12,903 nucleotides of DNA, from NCBI GenBank assembly GCA_027618625.1, contig JAQCER010000026.1, positions 1 to 12,903 on the forward strand, in the 5' to 3' direction. Below the pieces are notes generated by a model. That model was given only the letters and a program-made list of their open reading frames with translations, was not told the origin of the DNA and did no database searches. Position numbers and translations under genes: made by a program. Below, one piece after another: positions 5,960 through 12,335 of the stretch. Each line of letters begins with the position of its first letter. Position 1 is the stretch's first letter. Source of the stretch: Verrucomicrobiota bacterium (GTDB taxonomy: Bacteria > Verrucomicrobiota > Verrucomicrobiia > Verrucomicrobiales > DEV007).

Positions 5960-7738
5960 ATGAGCACGTTGACCTCCGAAATTGCCTCAATCGCACTGCC
6001 GAAAACGGTTCCGATCACGACCACCCGCGTTCGTCCACCGAAGAAAAATATTCCGCAGACCAAGGCCGAGCGCGATGCGCTGCTGGCGGCGATCCGCGAT
6101 TACGTCGAGGTACACAATCCCGTTCCTCCGATGCCTCAGGACGAGCTGGAAGTCCACGCCCGCAAAATCCATGCGATCACCGGCACAGCCGAGATTTACC
6201 TTCACTACACCGCAGTTTGTTTGAACAACGAAATGTGGCGGGAGACTCTGGCATCGATCCCCTACGAGCGCCGGTTGCTTTTGATGCCGAAATGTCTGCG
6301 CGTCGAAGACAAGTGTCCCGCGCCGTTCGACGAGTTCGGTCTCCTGTGCAAGCAGTGCGGACTTTGTACCATCCAGGATTTTCAAAATGAGGCCGAGCGC
6401 CTCGGTTATGCAGTCCTTGTAGCAGAGGGTTCGGCCGTCGTGATGTCGCTCATTCAGACTGGCAAGATCGAAGCCATCGTCGGTATCAGCTGCCTCGCAG
6501 TGCTTGAGCGCACCTTTCCATACGTAGAAGCCGCCGCGATCCCATCCGTCGCAGTTCCACTTTTGCAGGACGACTGTATCAACACTACCGTCGATAACGA
6601 CTGGGTGTGGGACTACATCCATCTCAGCAGCGAGGACAAAACCCGGCGCCTCAATCTTAACGCCCTGCACGATGACGTACGCACCTGGTTCGACCGCGAT
6701 TCGCTCGAAGCCATCATGGGCACGGCCAGTGGCCAAACCGAGTCCATCGCTCTCGACTGGATGGCGCGCGCGGGCAAACGCTGGCGACCATTCCTCACTG
6801 TCGCAGCCTATCAGGCGCTGCGTGACGATCGCGGCGAACCGATCCCGGATGACATCAAGAAGATCGCTGTTGCCGTGGAGTGTTTCCACAAGGCATCGCT
6901 CATTCACGACGACATCGAGGACGAAGATCACGAACGCTATGGCGAAAGCACGCTGCATCAGGAATACGGAGTGCCCGTTGCTTTGAACGTCGGCGACCTG
7001 CTCATCGGCGAAGGCTACCGCCTCATCGGTGAGTGCAATGTCAGTGACAAGCAGAAGACCGAGATGATCCTGGCGGCGTCCGTGGGGCAGCGCGAACTCT
7101 GCCGTGGCCAGGGGGCCGAACTCCTGTGGGCGCGCAATCCCGAAGTCCTCAAGAGCACCCAGGTGCTGGAGATTTTCCGCCAGAAGACCGCGCCAGCTTT
7201 CGAAGTAGCGCTTCAGGTCGGTGCTGCATACGCGGGTCATCTCGACGAAGTAGCCACCGTTCTCCACGAATACAGTGAAGCCCTCGGCATCGCTTACCAG
7301 ATCCGTGACGACCTCGACGACCTCTCCGAAGATTCAGGCAAGAACGAGCTTGGCACCATCCGCCCCAGCATCCTCCTGTCCACCACCTACGAGAAAGCCA
7401 AAGGAGAAGATCAGGAATTCATGGCCGAGCTATGGTCTGGAAAAAACGCCAGCGCCGACCTCGACCGCGTCCGCGCCCTGGCCCACGGCGTCCAGGCAGA
7501 CGACCGCTGCATGTTGCTTCTGGAATCGTATAAAGAGACCGCCATCCGCTCCCTCCAAAGCCTCGAAAACGCCAACCTCAAAGGCCTGCTCCGCCGAGTT
7601 CTCGGCAAAATCTTCAACGACCTTGAGATCAAAGGCTGGTGCCGCGAATACGAAGTAAAGAACGGCGTCCGCGAAGATGAAGGCACCCCTGGATCACCTA
7701 TGACGGAAGACGAAGTCTCAGCCGTAGCCGCAGGATAA
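5960..7738 (+). CDS. DUF116 - trans-polyprenyl diphosphate synthase fusion protein
   Basis: The protein has two domains in 592 residues. Residues about 60-230 match DUF116: LLLMPKCLR (Cys112), Cys119, then CKQCGLC (Cys130, 133, 136), a GISC motif (Cys178) and Cys206. These cysteines could bind a metal or iron-sulfur cluster. Residues about 245-560 are a trans-prenyltransferase of the polyprenyl synthetase family. It has GKRWRP (272-277), the first Asp-rich motif DDIED (317-321), GDLLIGE (345-351), KTAPAF (409-414) and the second Asp-rich motif DDLDD (450-454). All motifs for Mg2+-diphosphate binding and chain elongation with isopentenyl diphosphate are intact. The residues four and five positions before the first motif are small (Ser, Ala), which in this family usually allows longer products than C15/C20. 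It is the last gene of the operon. The ATG at 5960 follows a pyrimidine-rich leader. I know DUF116 and polyprenyl synthases as separate proteins; the fusion is unusual. Confidence 0.93.
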   Translation: MSTLTSEIASIALPKTVPITTTRVRPPKKNIPQTKAERDALLAAIRDYVEVHNPVPPMPQDELEVHARKIHAITGTAEIYLHYTAVCLNNEMWRETLASIPYERRLLLMPKCLRVEDKCPAPFDEFGLLCKQCGLCTIQDFQNEAERLGYAVLVAEGSAVVMSLIQTGKIEAIVGISCLAVLERTFPYVEAAAIPSVAVPLLQDDCINTTVDNDWVWDYIHLSSEDKTRRLNLNALHDDVRTWFDRDSLEAIMGTASGQTESIALDWMARAGKRWRPFLTVAAYQALRDDRGEPIPDDIKKIAVAVECFHKASLIHDDIEDEDHERYGESTLHQEYGVPVALNVGDLLIGEGYRLIGECNVSDKQKTEMILAASVGQRELCRGQGAELLWARNPEVLKSTQVLEIFRQKTAPAFEVALQVGAAYAGHLDEVATVLHEYSEALGIAYQIRDDLDDLSEDSGKNELGTIRPSILLSTTYEKAKGEDQEFMAELWSGKNASADLDRVRALAHGVQADDRCMLLLESYKETAIRSLQSLENANLKGLLRRVLGKIFNDLEIKGWCREYEVKNGVREDEGTPGSPMTEDEVSAVAAG

Positions 7739-7766
7739 TCGTTTCGCACATTTTACTAGCCTGACC

Positions 7767-8426
7767 TCACTCCTTCCCGAGCACGCTGATGAGTAGAACG
7801 AAGAAGCAGAGAACGAGATTGAACAGAGGGATCTGCAGGAGGAGGGGAAGGGAGTAAATGATCGATGCGGCTGGGATCCAGACGAGCCAGACGGCGAGGA
7901 GGACGCCGGGGATTTCGTAGGTGAATAAGCGACGATTGAACTGCTTTCGAAGGGCGTTCCAGCTGAATCCACCATCCTTCCACCCGAAAATTATGGCTGT
8001 CACGGGTGCCGACCAGAATGGGCAATAGAGAAACTGATCGACGGTTACTTTGGTCAACACCGTTTTCCAATCAAGGGCGCTGCCAAACATCCAGTCCTGG
8101 AGGCGATAGAACGCGTCGACTTCGACTCCCCGCCACATCCAATACAGCACAAAAAAGATGAGCCATGAGCGGACGCGGCCTGGTGGAACTTTTCTGGCTC
8201 TGTAAAGGTAAGCGAAGGGAATGAGGCCGCCGAAGATCCCGGTAGCCACTGCAGAGAAGAGGTACCCATACGCCAGCTTCAAATCGGCGATCGCGATGAA
8301 TACTCCGCGTGCGGAATCGGCGAAGTAGTAAATCAGCACGACTGACAGACCAATGGTTTGCAGGATGATGCCTGGAATGAGGTTCGCCTTCAGTCCGACA
8401 AGGCTATTGTTCCAAAGTGCTTTCAA
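7767..8426 (-). CDS. Multi-pass membrane protein resembling the Mpv17/PMP22 family
   Basis: The 219-residue hydrophobic protein has about four to five membrane segments (about 17-36, 55-75, 85-98, 130-148, 172-216). Features recalling the Mpv17/PMP22 family of eukaryotic peroxisomal and mitochondrial inner-membrane proteins are an N-terminal LWNNSLVGLKANLIPG, VDQFLYCPFW (129-138) and a C-terminal VWLVWIPAASIIY-x-LP. These match the family's 'DQ....P' and 'W..WP....I.Y..VP' signatures. The role of that family is debated (small-molecule permeability or channel activity), so no function is given for this bacterial relative. The start codon is TTG at 8426, since an in-frame TGA lies two codons upstream and the N-terminal family-like motif begins at once. 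The gene converges on the polyprenyl synthase with a 28-base gap; no clear terminator hairpin is seen there. Assignment is from remembered motifs. Confidence 0.8.
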   Translation of the reverse strand: MKALWNNSLVGLKANLIPGIILQTIGLSVVLIYYFADSARGVFIAIADLKLAYGYLFSAVATGIFGGLIPFAYLYRARKVPPGRVRSWLIFFVLYWMWRGVEVDAFYRLQDWMFGSALDWKTVLTKVTVDQFLYCPFWSAPVTAIIFGWKDGGFSWNALRKQFNRRLFTYEIPGVLLAVWLVWIPAASIIYSLPLLLQIPLFNLVLCFFVLLISVLGKE

Positions 8427-8469
8427 TCTTCAATCGATAGGTCGTAAGTGCGGTGGAGTGCGGAAGGTA

Positions 8470-8673
8470 CTATTTTTCACCTTTGCCAGAAGGGTGAAAG
8501 GAATCGGAATAGTCGTCCGAAAGGGAAAAATAAGCGCGGTCGCCTGCGGGAGAATTGAAGTCACCGCCAACCCAGCGGAAGGTGAACAGCAGGAAGAGCA
8601 CACCCTGGCAGGCAACTAAAGGCGCGGGTATCAGCACTCTGATCTTTGCCAGTGCTCGTGCGCGGAATCCCAT
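8470..8673 (-). CDS. Possible small single-span membrane protein (doubtful)
   Basis: This 67-codon frame starts at an ATG and lies in the gap between two same-strand genes, 44 bases before the Mpv17-like gene and 51 bases after the caspase-like gene. It has a basic N-terminus (MGFRARALAKIR), one hydrophobic segment (about residues 13-33) and a polar, acidic tail, which is a sensible membrane topology. A weak purine-rich stretch (GAGAG) precedes the start. No family is recognised, and overlapping frames of similar length exist on both strands, so it may be spurious. Confidence 0.35.
   Translation of the reverse strand: MGFRARALAKIRVLIPAPLVACQGVLFLLFTFRWVGGDFNSPAGDRAYFSLSDDYSDSFHPSGKGEK
8475..8499. 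repeat. Inverted repeat in the gap upstream of the Mpv17-like gene
   Basis: TTTCACC (8475-8481) and GGTGAAA (8493-8499) are perfect inverted copies separated by 11 bases. It sits at the end of the doubtful 67-codon frame and about 50 bases before the TTG start of the Mpv17-like gene. Neither strand has a run of T after the stem, so a classic terminator is unlikely; an operator or a leader hairpin is possible. The rest of the 8427-8724 gap shows nothing else I can name. Confidence 0.3.
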
Positions 8674-8724
8674 GGCTCTCAGTTTGTCACGTGCCCTTCA
8701 GACGATGGGCCAAAGTGCGTCACC

Positions 8725-9915
8725 TCACGGCTCCGGCGATTCGCCCGGTGTAACAACGGGAGACTCAACTTGCTCCTCGTCACCGTTCTCTACGGGCGGG
8801 GTCTCTGCCTCCACCGCTGGTTTTGGTTCAGGCTCGGGAGATGCTTCGTTCTCGGTGTAGATACGGGCGATCTCCAGCAGAATCGGTTCGGTAACAGCGT
8901 AGAATTGTGATTCATCCGCGTATTCAGTGCGCTTGCGGCTCAGTTCCAAGATCTGGCGCTCAAGAACATTGCGCCGACGTCGCTGGTCTGGCGTGAGCTT
9001 CATTTCATCCTCGTTGAGGACAAGACTCCAGAGCCGTGAGTAGTCGCCATCCACGATGCGGTTGGTACTGGTCTCGAAGCGCACAAGAAGTTCGAGTTCG
9101 CTTCCGCGACCGTCGCCGTTGTCATCGATGAGGGCGCTTTCTGTGGCGAGCAGGCCATTGGTCTCGTAGAACGCGCTGGTCTGGCGTGCTGCGTGGAGGA
9201 AACATTCGTAAACAGAGGCCTGGCCATCGTTGTTCAGGTCCGCTGACTGCAGCGCCCTGGCCATGAAGGTGCCGAAGCGAGTGTAATTGATTTCCGAGCC
9301 TTTTTTGGTCGCGGTAATAATGACGCGGCCTTCGCGGCTGAGTCTGTTCACGTAGGGGGCGCTGGCGGCACCGCCATGAATCAGAATGATTGGTCGCTTG
9401 AATTCGTCGAGCCATTCTCCCAAGTCGAGCGCACTAACATCTTCACCAGTGAGGTTGAAATTTGCCGCGGGCCGATGGTACGTGCCATGACCGATGAGCA
9501 CGATCCAGAGCGGGACGGGAGAATCCGGCTGCATCGCGGCGATCGATTCCTTGAGCTTTTCCCGCTGCTGTTCGTTTTCGGGGCCGATGTGGATCACTTT
9601 CGACATCCCTTTCTCACCGGCTTCTTTCCAAAGTTCGGCACTGGCGGCAAAATCTTCGGTGTAAGTCTCTTCACCGGGAGTGCCCTGAACGATGATCAGT
9701 TCTGCATTGACTTTTCCTTCGTCTGGGCCGGTTTCCGCTGGCGCTGCCTCTACCTCTACTTCTACTTCTACTTCCGGTGGTGCAACCGGTGCTGCTTCCC
9801 TTTCGTCCTGGGCGGGACAGGGGAGGGTGGTAGCGACCGCCACAGCCGCCAGCAGCGAGAACGGATACGCGCGTTGTAATTTGGTGAGGATATTCAATGG
9901 GTATCTTCTCATCAT
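8725..9915 (-). CDS. Exported caspase/C13-peptidase-like protein with EF-hand loops, catalytic Cys apparently missing
   Basis: A start at 9915 (ATGATG, 396 residues) is chosen over 9945 because it gives an ATGA overlap with the VWA gene stop and has GAGGGG 7 bases upstream. Residues 1-36 look like a signal peptide (basic start, hydrophobic LLAAVAVATTL, then PCPAQ). A low-complexity Val-Glu repeat follows (49-56). The core resembles caspase/legumain-type peptidases: VLIGHGTY with the His at 143, a strand PIILIHGGAAS (175-185) where the catalytic Cys would be expected, then ITATKKGSEINYTRFG (200-215). No Cys is present at the nucleophile position, so it is probably a non-catalytic member. Two EF-hand-like calcium loops follow: DLNNDGQASVYE (226-237) and DDNGDGRGSE (264-273). 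The C-terminal 40 residues are Pro/Glu-rich. A binding or scaffold role at the cell envelope next to the VWA protein is inference. Confidence 0.85.
   Translation of the reverse strand: MMRRYPLNILTKLQRAYPFSLLAAVAVATTLPCPAQDEREAAPVAPPEVEVEVEVEAAPAETGPDEGKVNAELIIVQGTPGEETYTEDFAASAELWKEAGEKGMSKVIHIGPENEQQREKLKESIAAMQPDSPVPLWIVLIGHGTYHRPAANFNLTGEDVSALDLGEWLDEFKRPIILIHGGAASAPYVNRLSREGRVIITATKKGSEINYTRFGTFMARALQSADLNNDGQASVYECFLHAARQTSAFYETNGLLATESALIDDNGDGRGSELELLVRFETSTNRIVDGDYSRLWSLVLNEDEMKLTPDQRRRRNVLERQILELSRKRTEYADESQFYAVTEPILLEIARIYTENEASPEPEPKPAVEAETPPVENGDEEQVESPVVTPGESPEP
9748..9774. repeat. Hexanucleotide repeat encoding Val-Glu
   Basis: About four and a half copies of a 6-base unit (CTCTAC / TTCTAC on the + strand) lie inside the caspase-like gene and encode the alternating Val-Glu run after the signal peptide. 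Slippage would change the length by whole Val-Glu pairs without breaking the frame. Confidence 0.7.
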
Positions 9916-12317
9916 GGCAGTCCCCTCAAGCGTTTGATGCCCCACTCAGCCATGAAGCAGGCGAGTGCCAGGATCAGCACCCATGGCGCGTGCCAGAGTG
10001 GACGACGTTTGGTTTCCATTACGGGAACGGATTTCTTCTCAAGTGTTTTCACCAGTTCGTCTACCTCGGAAAGTTTGATCACCTCACCTCCGGTGCGTGC
10101 AGAGAGTTCTTTGAGAAGATCGGCATTGCCAGTCAATCTCTGGAATTCCTCAAGGCCTGGATTGACGACCCAGCCGGCCTCGGTATTGCCAATGATTTCG
10201 TTTGCGCTGTCCTTGGCTACGATGGCTGCCCTATAGATTCCTTCGTGACCTCCGGAAAACTCAGCGGTGTAAAGACCTGGCTTCTCCAGAGAGAGATTAC
10301 CTTCGATCGTTTGTGCGTCTCCGTTAGGGTCGGTGATGGAAATTTCGACTGCGGCATCGCTCATCGGATCGTATTCACGGTTGTTGACGATCGTCTGGAT
10401 GCGGGCGGTGGGCAGGAACCGGCTCGAGTCGAGGATGATCTCGGTCTGCACTGGTCGAGGGACGTCGGCGATGAGCTTCCGGCACAGTTGCCGCTGGAAC
10501 TTGTAGAGATCCTCCATGCGCTGACGATTGCCCAGACTGCCTTTCCAGAGGTCAGAAACCGGGAGCACCATGCTACGGCCCTTGCCGAACGACTGCGTCA
10601 CCAGAGCGGGGTAACTGGTGGCGTCCGCGCCGCTGATCTGGTAGGAAGAAATGACGCTGGCCCCAGGTTTTGGGGCACCGATTTCGGCGATCGTATGGGC
10701 ACTTGGTGAGTTAGCCAGTCTCACTTCTTCGCTGGCGCGGTCGTCGCGCAGGCGTGCCCAGGGCTCCAGCCAGCCTTCACGCGTGAGGTCGAATTTCTGT
10801 TCAAATGGCGGTGGCGAGCCCTCTGGGAATTTGCCTTCGCGAATCCCCTGACTCCGATCGAGCATCGCTTTAGGATACCGCATTTCGCCTTCGATGAAAA
10901 CCGGTAGGACTTCGGCGATAGGGGTGTTTGCCCAGTTGCCATAAGCGAGTGAATGATTGCCACCGAGCATCAGGAATCCGCCTCCTCGCTTGGTGACGAA
11001 CTCGCGCACCAGAGACTGCTGATCCGCACGCAGGAATTCTGCTTCGACTCGATCGAAAATAATCGCGTCGTATCGGAACAGATCTTTTGCGACCAGTGGG
11101 AATCCTGTGGCAAATTCATTTTCATCGATCACGCCCAGGCGCTTGAGTACGGGCTGATCATAGGAAGCGTCCGTGGTGGCATCGGCATCAGCGCCGCGGA
11201 ACAGTGGGTTGGTGTCCTCTCCTTCACGGCTGAGAAATTCAAAGCGAGGCTCTTTTCTGGCAACGCGGATCAGGCGTACCAGCGACATCTGCTTATCTTG
11301 AGTGATCGCTCGATTGAGGAACTTGCCACTCGGCATAAAGGTTCCGGCGACATAGAGGATGCGGTAGGGGCCCTTTTCCCGATTGACGACAACGTATTGG
11401 GTATTGTTCTTCAGTGTTGCTTCCTGTTCTGTTCCTGTCTGCTCGACCTCGAGTTTGTAGAATGCGACTCCCGGTTGTTCCGGCTTGAGGCTGAAGTGCA
11501 CGCTCTGGACGTGCTCGACGCTTTCTCCGGTTGGCACCTTGAACGTCTGAGTTTCGAGCTTGTTCCCGTTTTCACCGTAGACGTTTATTGCCACATCCGC
11601 TCCCTGCGACTGACTCGAAATGATGTCGCCGCTGATCGTGATTGGCGAATCTTCGAAAATGCTTTGGGTAACGACAATGTTGCGGATCGTGCTGTCGCGA
11701 CCAGCGGCACCCTCAGCGGTATTCACGGTGTAGACCGGAGCAGGGAAATCGAGCTCGCCTGCTTCGGCCTGGAACCCGCTGATATTGCCATCTGTCATCA
11801 ACAATACGCCGCCGACGGGCTTGTCAGCATAGCGATCCCGCAGATCGGCGAGGGCAGATTGCAGTGTGGAGCTGCGTTCATCGAAATTCAGATCGGCAAA
11901 ATCGTCGCGTCGCAGGAGGCGTTCGCCGAAGGTGTAGTTGTGAACTTTGAAGCGCTCCTTGAGTTGTTCCTGCCACTGGTCGTCGCCGGTCTGATTCAGC
12001 ACCTCCTTCATCTGATCACTTCTGCTACTGGTAGCACCTTCTTCCGTGATTCCCTGGCTTTCGCTATTGTCAATGAGAGTGATGAAAAAGTTGGCACCCT
12101 TCTTGGCTACTTTCTGTTCCAGCACAGGCTCTAACAAAGCCAACAACAGGAGGACGATCCCGAGCATTTTGATCAGGCCGGCACCCAATCGCCAGCCTCG
12201 GAGTTCCGGCATCTTCCAATAGGTGATCGCCACGGAAATTACTGCCAATGCTGCTAGCAGCAGCAGCAGTGGCCACAGGGCTTTCTCCTGGAATTCTAAA
12301 GTCGCAATAAAAACCAT
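9912..12317 (-). CDS. VWA and glutamine-amidotransferase-like domain membrane protein
   Basis: The 801-residue protein has two N-terminal membrane segments (about 14-34 and 46-66), a large extracytoplasmic part and a C-terminal membrane segment (about 777-791) ending in basic residues. After the second span comes a von Willebrand A-like fold with a metal-site motif DNSES (83-87) and a second motif LLMTDGN (172-178). Residues about 415-600 look like a class I glutamine amidotransferase-like fold (KRGGGFLMLGGNHSLAYG at 443-460) without a nucleophilic Cys, so no amidotransferase activity is expected. A beta-rich region (about 625-720) precedes the last span. Such proteins occur in MoxR/BatA-type clusters of PVC and other bacteria. 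The start at 12317 (ATG) is 18 bases after the preceding gene's stop and has no Shine-Dalgarno. The stop overlaps the ATG of the caspase-like gene by four bases (ATGA). Long open frames on the + strand here are shadows. Confidence 0.9.
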   Translation of the reverse strand: MVFIATLEFQEKALWPLLLLLAALAVISVAITYWKMPELRGWRLGAGLIKMLGIVLLLLALLEPVLEQKVAKKGANFFITLIDNSESQGITEEGATSSRSDQMKEVLNQTGDDQWQEQLKERFKVHNYTFGERLLRRDDFADLNFDERSSTLQSALADLRDRYADKPVGGVLLMTDGNISGFQAEAGELDFPAPVYTVNTAEGAAGRDSTIRNIVVTQSIFEDSPITISGDIISSQSQGADVAINVYGENGNKLETQTFKVPTGESVEHVQSVHFSLKPEQPGVAFYKLEVEQTGTEQEATLKNNTQYVVVNREKGPYRILYVAGTFMPSGKFLNRAITQDKQMSLVRLIRVARKEPRFEFLSREGEDTNPLFRGADADATTDASYDQPVLKRLGVIDENEFATGFPLVAKDLFRYDAIIFDRVEAEFLRADQQSLVREFVTKRGGGFLMLGGNHSLAYGNWANTPIAEVLPVFIEGEMRYPKAMLDRSQGIREGKFPEGSPPPFEQKFDLTREGWLEPWARLRDDRASEEVRLANSPSAHTIAEIGAPKPGASVISSYQISGADATSYPALVTQSFGKGRSMVLPVSDLWKGSLGNRQRMEDLYKFQRQLCRKLIADVPRPVQTEIILDSSRFLPTARIQTIVNNREYDPMSDAAVEISITDPNGDAQTIEGNLSLEKPGLYTAEFSGGHEGIYRAAIVAKDSANEIIGNTEAGWVVNPGLEEFQRLTGNADLLKELSARTGGEVIKLSEVDELVKTLEKKSVPVMETKRRPLWHAPWVLILALACFMAEWGIKRLRGLP

Positions 12318-12335
12318 GAGGGCAGATGCGGTGGG

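Noticed and set aside
5987..7267. 426-codon open frame on the minus strand opposite the DUF116-polyprenyl synthase
   Set aside because: The plus strand encodes all expected motifs; the antisense product has no recognisable domain.
7739..7766. Terminator between the convergent polyprenyl synthase and Mpv17-like genes
   Set aside because: No stem-loop followed by a T run is visible on either strand in the 28-base gap.
8353..8619. 88-codon plus-strand frame across the gap and the Mpv17-like gene start
   Set aside because: It overlaps the start of a better supported gene on the other strand and shows no motif or membrane pattern.
9916..9945. Longer start for the caspase-like gene at 9945
   Set aside because: It would overlap the VWA gene by over 30 bases and place a polar stretch before the signal peptide; the ATG at 9915 has an SD and an ATGA overlap.
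10953..12134. 393-codon open frame on the plus strand opposite the VWA gene
   Set aside because: Antisense shadow; the minus strand carries the membrane spans, metal-site motifs and operon spacing.
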